A stretch of 50,700 bases of DNA from Anaerolineales bacterium UBA5195 (GTDB lineage: Bacteria; Chloroflexota; Anaerolineae; Anaerolineales; Villigracilaceae): assembly GCA_002412925.1 (NCBI GenBank), contig DHVZ01000012.1, positions 78,263-128,962 of the forward strand, given 5' to 3'. The notes under the pieces are model-generated. The model saw only the letters and a program-made list of their open reading frames with translations, was not told the DNA's origin and made no database searches. Of the stretch, positions 35,810-44,167 are shown piece by piece (position 1 is the stretch's first letter; every line of letters begins with the position of its first letter). Both the position numbers and the translations under genes were made by a program.

Positions 35810-36182
35810 GGCATTCTCCTTCTTGAAGATAGCTGGAAATCGACGCCCGGATGGTGCGCAGGATGGTTTCGGGTGGGTCGACCTGACATAAAAAGGCGGC
35901 TGAACTTTCGGACAGTCTGGCGCTTTCAGGGCGAGCGCTGGAAATGAGCAGGTTGGCGCGCGGGGCCTTTTGGCGTAAGGCAGCGATCCGTTCTTGGGCA
36001 GGTTCACCGGGGAGCGCCAATCCGATGATGATCAGGTCTGGCTGGGTGGCGGCGGCCTCGCAGAGCAGGCTTTCCATGCTGCTAACCTGCCCGACGATTT
36101 GCGCGTCGAGACGAGTCTCCAGCAGGAGCGCCAGAGCGGAGCGCAGGATGGGGTTGGGGTCGGCAAGCAGGATGCGGTTCAT
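35802..36182 (-). CDS. Receiver-domain protein lacking the phospho-acceptor Asp
   Basis: 126 residues, receiver fold only. MNRILLADPNPILRSALALL matches beta1-alpha1 but has DPN instead of DDH. PDLIIIGLALPGEPAQERIA matches beta3 with Gly where the phospho-Asp should be; LLISSARPESA covers beta4 and FLCQVDPPETILRTI the beta5 end, with Gln-Val replacing the conserved Lys-Pro/Ala. It therefore cannot be controlled by normal phosphorylation. There is no output domain. It is the first gene of the operon with the DGHHR protein. Confidence 0.8.
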   Translation of the reverse strand: MNRILLADPNPILRSALALLLETRLDAQIVGQVSSMESLLCEAAATQPDLIIIGLALPGEPAQERIAALRQKAPRANLLISSARPESARLSESSAAFLCQVDPPETILRTIRASISSYLQEGECHV

Positions 36183-36273
36183 TTTGTCTCTCTTTCTGAG
36201 AATAGTTTACGCTTCTCCCGTTCTTCGCGCCCCGACCGGGAGGGGAGGCCGAGACTGGCCGAGTGGATAGTTT

Positions 36274-36372
36274 CTAGTCATCAGTGAACAGATTGATAAA
36301 AAAAAGCGGGTTGCCCATGACGGCAGCCCGCTTTCTGATTACTAACCACTGATTATTGATAACTGTTCACTG
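36274..36372. repeat. CAGT/ATCAGT inverted-arm repeat, copy 3, enclosing a terminator
   Basis: Left arm AGTCATCAGTGAACAG; right arm CTGATTACTAACCACTGATT and AACTGTTCACTG. The hairpin terminator at 36302 sits between the arms. Same word structure as copies at 1288 and 32108, here immediately after the response-regulator stop. Confidence 0.7.
36302..36333 (-). terminator. Terminator of the binding-protein/kinase/regulator operon
   Basis: Stem AAAGCGGGTTGCC / GGCAGCCCGCTTT with one G-T pair. On the minus strand it is followed by a T-run of eight bases. It lies 40 bases past the regulator stop and has no conserved tail. Confidence 0.85.
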
Positions 36373-37002
36373 TCAAACTAATTTTTTCTGGATCGCCGTC
36401 GTTACCGCCGCCACACGATTATCCACGCCGAGCTTCATCAGGATATTGCTGATATGATATTTGACAGTGGATAAACTCACCACCAGCCGTTCGGCGATTT
36501 CGGCATTGTTTAGGCCTTCGACCATCAATTTCAGCACTTCACGCTCACGCTCGGTCAGAACTTCGGTTTCCTGAGCCTGCTGGCTGGCGCGGACCAAGGC
36601 CTGGGCTGCCTCAGGAGAGAGGGTTATTTTGCCATCCTTGGCGGCTTTAATGGCGGCCGCCAACTCGCGGGCGGTGACGTTTTTCATCAGGTAGCCGACC
36701 GCCCCAGCCTTAAGGGCATTCTGCACCAGTTCGTCTTCCTGGAAGCTGGTCAGCGCCACAATCTGAATCCCCGGATTCTGCTTTTTGATGGCCGCGGTGG
36801 CGGCGACGCCATCCATGACCGGCATCATCAAGTCCATCAGAATCACATCTGGCTTAAGAATGTTGGCCCTGGCGACGGCCTGTTCGCCGTTTTCGGCCTC
36901 GCCGACCAGTTCGAATTCAGGGTTGACGCTCAGGAATGCGCCCAGGCCAGAGCGAACCACGGCATGGTCATCGACGAGCATGATGCGGATTTTGTCGGAC
37001 AT
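36373..37002 (-). CDS. NarL/LuxR-family response regulator
   Basis: 209 residues. Receiver about 4-120 with acidic pair MLVDDHAVVRSGLG, phospho-acceptor Asp in PDVILMDLMMPVMDG, VALTSF and the Lys in GYLMKNVTARELAAAI. LuxR-type helix-turn-helix about 145-205: LTEREREVLKLMVEGLNNAE, IAERLVVSLSTVKYHISNIL. All phosphorylation residues are present. The start MSDKIRIM is preferred; longer frames run through the palindrome upstream. It is the cognate partner of the HisKA_3 kinase directly upstream, as expected for a NarL/DesR-type pair. Confidence 0.95.
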   Translation of the reverse strand: MSDKIRIMLVDDHAVVRSGLGAFLSVNPEFELVGEAENGEQAVARANILKPDVILMDLMMPVMDGVAATAAIKKQNPGIQIVALTSFQEDELVQNALKAGAVGYLMKNVTARELAAAIKAAKDGKITLSPEAAQALVRASQQAQETEVLTEREREVLKLMVEGLNNAEIAERLVVSLSTVKYHISNILMKLGVDNRVAAVTTAIQKKLV

Positions 37003-37025
37003 AAGAAACCCTTTCGATTTGGCGA

Positions 37026-37080
37026 TTGAGTGATTGGGTGATTTTGTGGTTTCCAATCGCCCATTCACCCAATCACTCAA
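37026..37080. repeat. TTGAGTGATTGGGTGA inverted repeat between kinase and regulator
   Basis: TTGAGTGATTGGGTGA at 37026-37041 and its perfect inverse TCACCCAATCACTCAA at 37065-37080 flank a 23-base centre with GATT/AATC words. It lies in the 86-base gap between the kinase stop and the regulator start. It could tune regulator expression relative to kinase. Confidence 0.75.
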
Positions 37081-37088
37081 TAAAAAAA

Positions 37089-40000
37089 TCACCAAATAAC
37101 AGAAATTTGCGTTCCCTCGCCGGGTTCGCTGTCAAGACTGAGTTTCGCGCCAATCGCCTCGGCGCGTTCGCGCATGATTTTTAACCCGAGATGGTCGGCT
37201 GTCACCGTGGATGGGTCGAAGCCGGCGCCATTGTCGGCCACTGTCAGGCGGATGGATTCTCCGCAGCGCAGGGTGACAACTGCCTGGCTGGCTTTGGCGT
37301 GTTTGACGACATTGTTCAAGGCTTCCTGGGCAATCCGATACAGGCCCACCTGCACATCGGCGGGCAGCTTGCGCTCACCCTCTGCGCTAAGTTCGATACT
37401 GATCCGTGAGCGGCCAATCAGGGCTTCGGTCAGTTGGCGTAACAGCGTGGGTAACGGAATTTCCACCAGGGCATTCGGGCGCAGTTCCACCAGTAGGGTG
37501 CGCATTTCGGCCAGCGCGCCGCGCGTCAGCTGGCGCACTTCTTCCAGGCGGCGTTTCCCTTCGTTTTGGTTCATCTCCCAAATATCGGGGAGCACATCCG
37601 CAATCAGGGTGGTGGAGAACAGCGTCTGGGTGACGGCATCGTGCAGGTCGCGCGCCAGGCGGGTGCGTTCAGCGGTGACGGCGTCCTGGGCGGCTTTTTC
37701 GCGCAGGCGCTCGTTGGCCAGGTTCAGTTCAGCGGTGCGCTCGGCGATGCGCTGTTCCAACAGGGTGCGATATTCGGCTTCCTGGGCGGCCAATTTTTCG
37801 GCGGCGCGTTTTTCCTCGGTGATGTCCTCGATGATGCCAATCACCATGCGCGGCGCGCCATCGGCCGCGCGGGCCAACGAATCAGATAACCGTCCCCAGA
37901 AAACGCTGCCATCTTTACGGACAAAGCGCTTATCGCTGCGGAAGGAGTCGATTTCACCAGTCAGAAGTTGGCGGAATTCCCGGGCATCGATTCCAAGATC
38001 CTCGGGATAAATCAGATTGGCGATGGGAGTATTCTGCAGTTCTTCGGCTGAGTAACCAAACATGCGCTGCATGGCCGGGTTAAGCTGTTGGTTTGCCACC
38101 AATTGATTGAAGCGGGACTCGTCCAGTGGCAAATTGCCATCCACGCCAAGATCCACCAGCACGATGCCCATTTCAGCCGAGTTGTAGAGTGTGCGGAAGC
38201 GCGCTTCTGATTCGGCCAACGTCTTGGCCGCTTCTTTTTCCTCAGTAATGTCTTCAATCATCCCGATGGTATAGAGTGGTTTCCCGTCTTTTCCGCGCAC
38301 GGCTGAGAAGTTCACCCGGCCCCAGAAAATGCTGCCATCCTTGCGGATATAGCGTTTTTCGACGGTATATTGATCGCGCTGGCCTTCAACAAGTTCGGCA
38401 AACAACTCCCGGTCAATGTAGCGGTCGGCTTCAACCGCCAGCATGGATGGATCGATCTCGACGATTTCTGCGGCTGAGTACCCCGTCAGGCGGCTGGCGA
38501 TCTGGTTGATCTGGGTGATGCGACGGTCAAGCGACATCACCGCCACGCCCACCGCCGCATTATCAAACATCGAGCGGAAGCGCGCCTCGGATTCCTGTAA
38601 TTTCGCCAGCGCCAGGCGCTCTTCGTTGATGTCGGCGATCATGCCAACAATATACAAGGGTGTGCCATGCGCATCATGCACCATGCTCATCGCCACACGC
38701 GCCCAGAACACTTCCCCATTTTTGCGAATGTAACGGCGTTCGGCAGAAAACTGCTCGACCTTGCCTGTCAGTAACTCCTGTAAATGCTCTCCTGCCAGAG
38801 GATAATCATCCGGGTGAACCACCAGTTTATTGGTCTGCCCAATAAATTCTTCAAGGGAATAACCGTACATCTGACAGAGGGCCGGGTTGGCGTTGATGAC
38901 TCTCCGATCCAGCCCCATGATCCCGATCCCGATCGCCGAGGTTTCAAACATGGTGCGGAAGCGCGCCTCGGAGTCCTGCAATTCAGCCAGGGCGCGTTTG
39001 CGCTCCTCGATGTCCTCGGCAATCACAATCATGTATTGGACTGCGCCAGCGGTATCCCGCACCGCCGAAACGCTCTGTCGCATCCAGTGCGTCCGGCCAT
39101 CGCGGTGGACATAGCGCTTTTCCACCTGGAAGCTGTTGCGTTTCCCGTCCAGGATTTCATGGAATTCTGCCATGCCCAGCGGCCGGTCTTGGGGATAGGT
39201 GACGCCCTGCCCGCCCAGTTCCAGCAATTCGGCCTCGGAATACCCTGATAACTGCGCCAGCAAGGGATTGACGGCGAGGGTTTTGCCATCCGGCGTGACC
39301 AGGCTGATGCCCACCGCCGCATTTTCGAACATCGCCCGGAAGCGCGCCTCCGATTCGACCAGCGCCGCGCTTTTGCGCTTTTGCTCATCGATATCCTCGA
39401 TTTGTCCTACCAAGTATGACGGCTGCCCTGCGGCATCGCGCACCAGCGCCAGTGTCAGGCGCACCCAAAAGTTCTCACCGTTTTTGCGCACATGGCGCCG
39501 TTCCACGCTGTAATTGGCGCGTTTTCCCGCCAGCATTTCGGCGAACAAATCCATCCCAACCTGCTCATCGGGCGGGTAAACATTCTCCCGGTCGTTACGT
39601 TGCGTCAACTCGGCTTCGGTATAACCAGACATTTCGCAGACCGCCGCATTGACCGCCAGGATCTTTCCCTCAATCGTCATCAAGCCCATGCCGATGGCCG
39701 AACTCTCGAAGGCGGCCCGGAAGCGGTCTTCCATTTGACGACGTTCGATTTCACGCTGTTGCAAGGCATCGGTCATCGTGTCGAACGACTGCGCCAGCGC
39801 AGCCAGTTCGCCCAACCCGCCCACCCTTCCGGCGCGGGCGCTCAAATCACCGGCCTGCACCTGCTCGACCGCCCGCATCAGATTTTGCAGTGGGCGCAGG
39901 AACATTGTCTCGCTGCCCCACCAGGCCACAAGCATGGCCACCGAAAAAACCAGCCCGAGCAGCCCCAACTTCCAGTAGAGTTCTCCATAGGCCTGGGTGT

Positions 40001-40853
40001 AAAGTTCCGTCACCGGGTAACCCAAGTGCAGGCTGGCGGTCGGTTGTTGACCCAGGTTTAAGGGGATAAAGGTATTCAGGCGGATGACCCCATCCAGATC
40101 GGGGCCCTCACTGGCGGTTTGTTCCGCTTCGAAAACGGGTAACCCCTTCTGACCAGTGGTTTGGAATCCGCTAATGGGCACCTGTCTCCCACTGACAGTG
40201 CGCCATAGGGCGCGGCCATCTGGTGTGAATAGGGTCAGCGCCGTGCCTTCGGGCAGGGCGGCTTTGCCCTGCCAAGATTCCAGCCAGCGGGTGTCGAAGG
40301 TGGCAAAGATCACGGTCTGCACTTTCCCATCGAAGGACAGAATCGGGTAGGAAAGACTGACCAACGGCGACCCAGCCACCGGGTTGGGGGCGTAAAGTCC
40401 CAGCGACAGATCCAGGCTTTCGAGGGCCGCTATAAAATGGACCTGCTTGGCAAGATTCTTTCCACCCTGCACCGGGTTGATCGCGCAGTAGATCTCGCCA
40501 TCCGCCTCGACCAGGCCCAGGTTGGTTACATTAGGCGCCAGGCGCTCGTAGGCAAAACGCAGGGAGGTGAAAACCTGGGTGCAATTATCGGGGGCGAGCA
40601 TCTGCGGAACACGCACCAGATCGGTGAAGACAGCGCGCGTTTCATCCAAGAGTCCTGCAAATTCCGCTTGCGCCTGTTCGGCGGCATGCGTGCTGACAGC
40701 GCGGCGCTCGTCCAGGTTTTGCTGGAGGTCGCTCCAGGCGCCGTAAACCAGCACCACCAGCGCCGGCAGCACCACCAGGCTGACGAGCACAAACAACCGG
40801 GTGCGGGCGGTTTTCAGGAAACCGAAGGGAAAAAGGGCCGGGCTGGTCTCCAA
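37089..40853 (-). CDS. Membrane histidine kinase with five PAS domains
   Basis: 1254 residues. TM1 about 18-40, an extracytoplasmic Cache-like sensor about 41-290, TM2 about 292-313, HAMP about 315-370, then five PAS domains. Each PAS starts with a variant of SEARFRAMFENAAVGISLV (about 374, 500, 625, 750 and 875) and ends in DI.EE or DI.E.. linkers. A coiled coil follows, then HisKA_3 with the phospho-His in LARDLHDAVTQTLFS (about 1071) and HATPase with QEALNNVVKHAKAS and VADNGAGFDPS. TTG start, one base after the binding-protein stop, hence coupled. It likely responds to the sugar-binding lipoprotein and phosphorylates the NarL-type regulator. Confidence 0.95.
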   Translation of the reverse strand: METSPALFPFGFLKTARTRLFVLVSLVVLPALVVLVYGAWSDLQQNLDERRAVSTHAAEQAQAEFAGLLDETRAVFTDLVRVPQMLAPDNCTQVFTSLRFAYERLAPNVTNLGLVEADGEIYCAINPVQGGKNLAKQVHFIAALESLDLSLGLYAPNPVAGSPLVSLSYPILSFDGKVQTVIFATFDTRWLESWQGKAALPEGTALTLFTPDGRALWRTVSGRQVPISGFQTTGQKGLPVFEAEQTASEGPDLDGVIRLNTFIPLNLGQQPTASLHLGYPVTELYTQAYGELYWKLGLLGLVFSVAMLVAWWGSETMFLRPLQNLMRAVEQVQAGDLSARAGRVGGLGELAALAQSFDTMTDALQQREIERRQMEDRFRAAFESSAIGMGLMTIEGKILAVNAAVCEMSGYTEAELTQRNDRENVYPPDEQVGMDLFAEMLAGKRANYSVERRHVRKNGENFWVRLTLALVRDAAGQPSYLVGQIEDIDEQKRKSAALVESEARFRAMFENAAVGISLVTPDGKTLAVNPLLAQLSGYSEAELLELGGQGVTYPQDRPLGMAEFHEILDGKRNSFQVEKRYVHRDGRTHWMRQSVSAVRDTAGAVQYMIVIAEDIEERKRALAELQDSEARFRTMFETSAIGIGIMGLDRRVINANPALCQMYGYSLEEFIGQTNKLVVHPDDYPLAGEHLQELLTGKVEQFSAERRYIRKNGEVFWARVAMSMVHDAHGTPLYIVGMIADINEERLALAKLQESEARFRSMFDNAAVGVAVMSLDRRITQINQIASRLTGYSAAEIVEIDPSMLAVEADRYIDRELFAELVEGQRDQYTVEKRYIRKDGSIFWGRVNFSAVRGKDGKPLYTIGMIEDITEEKEAAKTLAESEARFRTLYNSAEMGIVLVDLGVDGNLPLDESRFNQLVANQQLNPAMQRMFGYSAEELQNTPIANLIYPEDLGIDAREFRQLLTGEIDSFRSDKRFVRKDGSVFWGRLSDSLARAADGAPRMVIGIIEDITEEKRAAEKLAAQEAEYRTLLEQRIAERTAELNLANERLREKAAQDAVTAERTRLARDLHDAVTQTLFSTTLIADVLPDIWEMNQNEGKRRLEEVRQLTRGALAEMRTLLVELRPNALVEIPLPTLLRQLTEALIGRSRISIELSAEGERKLPADVQVGLYRIAQEALNNVVKHAKASQAVVTLRCGESIRLTVADNGAGFDPSTVTADHLGLKIMRERAEAIGAKLSLDSEPGEGTQISVIW

Positions 40854-40854
40854 T

Positions 40855-42201
40855 TTATTTATCCCAACGACCTTGCATCAGCGGCCTGGCGGCCTGCGTG
40901 GCCTGGCGCAGGGCCTCGGCGGCGCTTGCCTCGTTGTTCCAAATCCGCTGGATGGCCGGGCGCAGCGCCTGATCGAGCACTTCGGCATAGTTGCGCAGAT
41001 AGTACGAAGGCAGCGGCGTGGAATAATTGACGATGTAATCGGTAAAAGCCGGGCGCATCTCCACTGGATGGGCGGGATTATCCAGCCAGAATTTCATCTT
41101 GTCCGGCTCGGTGTAATAGGCCTTCTGAAGCGGCATCCACAGCCCGCGCGCGAACAAATCGACCGCTTCGGGGTTGTTGTGAAATTTGTAGAAGCGAATG
41201 GCGGCTTCCTGATGTTGGGTATCGGCAAAAATGACGGTTGGGGAACCGAGCACCACCGTCACCGGGGTTTTGAATTTGGGCAGAACGGCCACGCCAAAGC
41301 GCAAGTCTTGGGTCGCGGCGTAGTCGAGCAGGCTCCAGTGGCCGGAGATGTGCATCGCCAGGTTGCCGGTCTGGAGCATGGTCACGTAACCGGGCAGGTT
41401 GGCGTCTTGCAAGGGTGTGGGCGTGACATGCTCAACCCACATTAAGTCGGCCAGGGCTTGCATGGCTTCGGCGGCTGCGGGCGAATCGAGCAGGAGCTGC
41501 GTGCCATCCTCGTTGACCACCTGTCCGCCGTTGCTAAAGATGAAGGGGTAGAATGTCCAGCCTTCGTAGGTTTTGTCGAAGGCTGCGCCGTAGGTGGCAA
41601 TTTTCTCGGGGTCGAAACCATTTTCGCCGGGATGTTTTCCATTCACATCCACCGTTAGTTTTTGTGCCGCGGCGACGAATTCTTCCCAGGTCCAGGCCTG
41701 GGCCGGGTCGGAGGGTGGGTAGGGAATCCCGGCCTGGTCGAACAAATCCTGGTTATAGAACAACAGCGAGGCCTCGACGGCTGTATTCAGCCCGACGATT
41801 TTCCCGCCGCCGTAGTAGTAACGCGTTGCCAGGAGTGTGGTGGAAAACATCGGATCGGTCTGGACGAGTTCAGTCAGGTCGAGCAGTTTGCCCTCCTGCG
41901 CCCAAATTGGGGCTTGCAGTCCGGGGAAGTAGCCCAGATCGGGCGTCTTTCCTTCTTTCATCATGACGGTGATCCGCGCCAGGTACTCCTCGTAAGGAAT
42001 CTGGATGGCCTCCACCTCAATCCCGGGGTTTTGGGCCTCAAACTGGGCCACCATACCTTCGATAGCTGCTTTTTCCATCTCGGAGCCCCAGTAGGTGAAA
42101 GTTAGCCGTGTGATTTCGGGCGTGGGAGCGGGTGAGGTCTGGCAGGCAGTGGCCGCTAAAAGGGAGAACAAGAGCATCAGGCGGGTCAATTTGGGCAGCA
42201 T
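40855..42201 (-). CDS. Extracellular sugar-type solute-binding lipoprotein
   Basis: 448 residues. Signal peptide with lipobox LLAATAC (Cys20), then the family 1 solute-binding fold: LTFTYWGSEMEKAAIEGMVA, FEAQNPGIEVEAIQIPYEEY, TPDLGYFPG, DLFDQAGIPYPPSDPAQAWT and NLAMHISGHWSLLDYA. Such proteins normally feed an ABC importer of sugars or oligosaccharides; no permease or ATPase gene is in the window. Its tight linkage to the kinase suggests that it senses a ligand outside the membrane and passes this to the kinase's Cache-like domain. First gene of a three-gene operon. Confidence 0.92.
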   Translation of the reverse strand: MLPKLTRLMLLFSLLAATACQTSPAPTPEITRLTFTYWGSEMEKAAIEGMVAQFEAQNPGIEVEAIQIPYEEYLARITVMMKEGKTPDLGYFPGLQAPIWAQEGKLLDLTELVQTDPMFSTTLLATRYYYGGGKIVGLNTAVEASLLFYNQDLFDQAGIPYPPSDPAQAWTWEEFVAAAQKLTVDVNGKHPGENGFDPEKIATYGAAFDKTYEGWTFYPFIFSNGGQVVNEDGTQLLLDSPAAAEAMQALADLMWVEHVTPTPLQDANLPGYVTMLQTGNLAMHISGHWSLLDYAATQDLRFGVAVLPKFKTPVTVVLGSPTVIFADTQHQEAAIRFYKFHNNPEAVDLFARGLWMPLQKAYYTEPDKMKFWLDNPAHPVEMRPAFTDYIVNYSTPLPSYYLRNYAEVLDQALRPAIQRIWNNEASAAEALRQATQAARPLMQGRWDK

Positions 42202-42318
42202 CGTTTCTCCAGATGTCAGAATTGTAGCAAAGTGGAGTAAATTATTCTATTCGCAGGTGTCACCAGCTGGATGGATAATCGTCACTGATCCGTTTGAAGA
42301 TCATACAACCCAAGACAA

Positions 42319-42372
42319 CAACCCTCCCCCGTCGTTGGGAGAGGGTTGAACCTGGTCAAGTGGACAGGTTGG
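42319..42372 (-). terminator. Tailed terminator T2
   Basis: Minus strand: tail CAACCTGTCCACTTGACCAG, then GTTC, then hairpin AACCCTCTCCC / GGGGGAGGGTT followed by GTTGTC. It lies six bases past the stop of the eight-helix protein gene. Confidence 0.8.
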
Positions 42373-42377
42373 AATGG

Positions 42378-43292
42378 CTATGAACCAGTTTGGATGGCTT
42401 TCGGGATGAACCAGGCGCATAAAGCGCCGAAAATGCCGGTGGAGATTGAGACTTCCCAGAAGTGACCCAGGCTGACGCCCGCCGGCATGAGCGGGTTGGC
42501 AAAGGCCAGTTGGGCGGTGGGGAGCAGGGCGAAGGCCAGCCCGGAGAGCAGCACCAGTTCAAGGCGTTTGCCGGTAAAACCCTTGAACAGCGGAACCAGA
42601 CACAACATCCACAAAACGCCGCGAAAGTACTGGAAAACCGGGATTTCGGGCTTCTGCATGAGTGTGATACTCCACTGCTCGAAAAAGCCATTCAGTTCCG
42701 CCGGGCCGCCGTAGAACAAGCGCAGTTCTTTGACTTGCCAAGCCACAAAGTAGCCAAAGAGCACGTACAGGATAATGTAAACCACTGCCAGCCAGGAACC
42801 CTGCTTCACGGCGTTGTCGGTCGTCACGGTGAAATTAGTTTGCGGGCGGGGATTCTTGGAAAAGCCGCCGACGATGAGCGTGACCAGCAGGGAGAAAAAA
42901 AGCGAGGTCAGGAAACCGCGCAACATCAGGTTGTAGAGTTGGAAATTGTTCGTCAGCAACGGGAAGGCGTTGAGGAAATAGCCGGTTTCAATCTGGGTCA
43001 TAAAAACCTGCGCTCCGAAGGAGAGGACGAACAACTGCCCGGCCAGCGCCAGTCCCTTGAAACTGGAGCGCCGCGCTGCCCAGACGAGGATGACTGAGTT
43101 GGCAAGAGCGTTGAACAGGAACGCCAGGGGCGTGGAGAAAAACCCGCTGGCGCTTTTCCCGGCCTCCATAATGGCCGGGGAGAGCGGGGAAATCAGGTTG
43201 CCAAGGATAAGACTGAGCATGAAAGCCAGCGCAGCGCCCAATCCCTGGAAAAAGATCCCGAGGCCAGATTTGAAACCAAAATTATTTTTCAT
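42378..43292 (-). CDS. Eight-helix membrane protein of unknown function
   Basis: 304 residues with about eight membrane helices, starting MKNNFGFKSGLGIFFQGLGA. AGGAGCAAGCC precedes the ATG. Loops are short apart from one with aromatic residues (FYGGPAELNGFFEQWSITLM). No catalytic motif was recognised. It is transcribed alone between tailed terminators T2 and T3. It could be a permease-like or sensor-associated protein; there is no evidence for either. Confidence 0.75.
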   Translation of the reverse strand: MKNNFGFKSGLGIFFQGLGAALAFMLSLILGNLISPLSPAIMEAGKSASGFFSTPLAFLFNALANSVILVWAARRSSFKGLALAGQLFVLSFGAQVFMTQIETGYFLNAFPLLTNNFQLYNLMLRGFLTSLFFSLLVTLIVGGFSKNPRPQTNFTVTTDNAVKQGSWLAVVYIILYVLFGYFVAWQVKELRLFYGGPAELNGFFEQWSITLMQKPEIPVFQYFRGVLWMLCLVPLFKGFTGKRLELVLLSGLAFALLPTAQLAFANPLMPAGVSLGHFWEVSISTGIFGALCAWFIPKAIQTGS

Positions 43293-43357
43293 GGCTTGCT
43301 CCTTGAAAAGAAAAACGATTTGAGTTGACTATTCCAAGCATAGCGCGGGATAAAGAC

Positions 43358-43406
43358 AGACTCCCCCGCCATTGGGAGAGTCTCGGACTGGTCAGGTGGC
43401 CAGGTT
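43358..43406 (-). terminator. Tailed terminator T3
   Basis: Minus strand: tail AACCTGGCCACCTGACCAGT, five bases, then hairpin AGACTCTCCC / GGGGGAGTCT with a TGTCTTTAT run. It starts two bases after the CPBP protease stop. Confidence 0.8.
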
Positions 43407-43407
43407 C

Positions 43408-44154
43408 TTAAAACAGACCCCAAAGCATGTGCCAGACGATATCCGTCCAAAAATGAACGCCCACCGGGGCCAGGAAGCCGTATTTCTTGAAATAGTAGGC
43501 CGCAACCAACGAGATCAGGCCATTGAGCAGGAAAATCTGAAGCAACAAGACCGGTGAAAACAAGGCTGGGTCAGTGATGCCCGTCAGTATCATCAGGGTC
43601 GGCAGGTGACTGGCTCCAAAGGCGAGCGCAGAGAAGGTGGATGCCACCCAGTAGACAACGGTCAGGCTGCGCCCGCGCAGGAGTACCTTGCCGACCAGCC
43701 AGGTCCAAAACGAGACAAAGAACAATCGAAAGAGCAGCTCCTCGCCAATCCCCGCCGAGACGGAGGCCACGAGGGAAGTTGGGAAGGGTGGGTGCATCAA
43801 CCGCCCGAGGCCGTTGATGCGGCTGAAAACCAGATCAGCCACGATCAAGACCAGCCCCAGCGCGCCGCCCGCCAGCGCCGGGATCAGAAAACGCTGGCGG
43901 GCGCTCACATTTTTAGCCCAGATTTCAGGAAAATCCAGGTTGCGCCAGAGAGCCAGGCCGAGCATTCCGAGAAAACCGTAGAGCGCAGTGGTGATGCCAG
44001 CCGCTCCCAAGGCCAATTGCCACTTGGGAATCTGCGATTCAGGCATCAGTGTTCCCCGTTCACCTTGCGGCAGGAAGGCATTCAGCCCCGCCGCCAGCGC
44101 CAGGATGGCGAGCAAGATGAAAAACGTCCAGGTGGAGCGGGTTTTGATCGTCAT
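43408..44154 (-). CDS. CPBP family intramembrane metalloprotease
   Basis: 248 residues with six to eight helices. The CPBP (CAAX/Abi) motifs are complete: GIGEELLFRLFF (Glu138, Glu139, Arg143), FGASHLPTL (His183) and VGVHFWTDIVWH (His234, Asp238). Family members cleave prenylated or other membrane proteins, or protect against bacteriocins. Third gene of an operon with the exported beta-helix protein and the GNAT acetyltransferase. ATG with GAAGGAAAAATACG upstream. Confidence 0.9.
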   Translation of the reverse strand: MTIKTRSTWTFFILLAILALAAGLNAFLPQGERGTLMPESQIPKWQLALGAAGITTALYGFLGMLGLALWRNLDFPEIWAKNVSARQRFLIPALAGGALGLVLIVADLVFSRINGLGRLMHPPFPTSLVASVSAGIGEELLFRLFFVSFWTWLVGKVLLRGRSLTVVYWVASTFSALAFGASHLPTLMILTGITDPALFSPVLLLQIFLLNGLISLVAAYYFKKYGFLAPVGVHFWTDIVWHMLWGLF

Positions 44155-44167
44155 CGTATTTTTCCTT

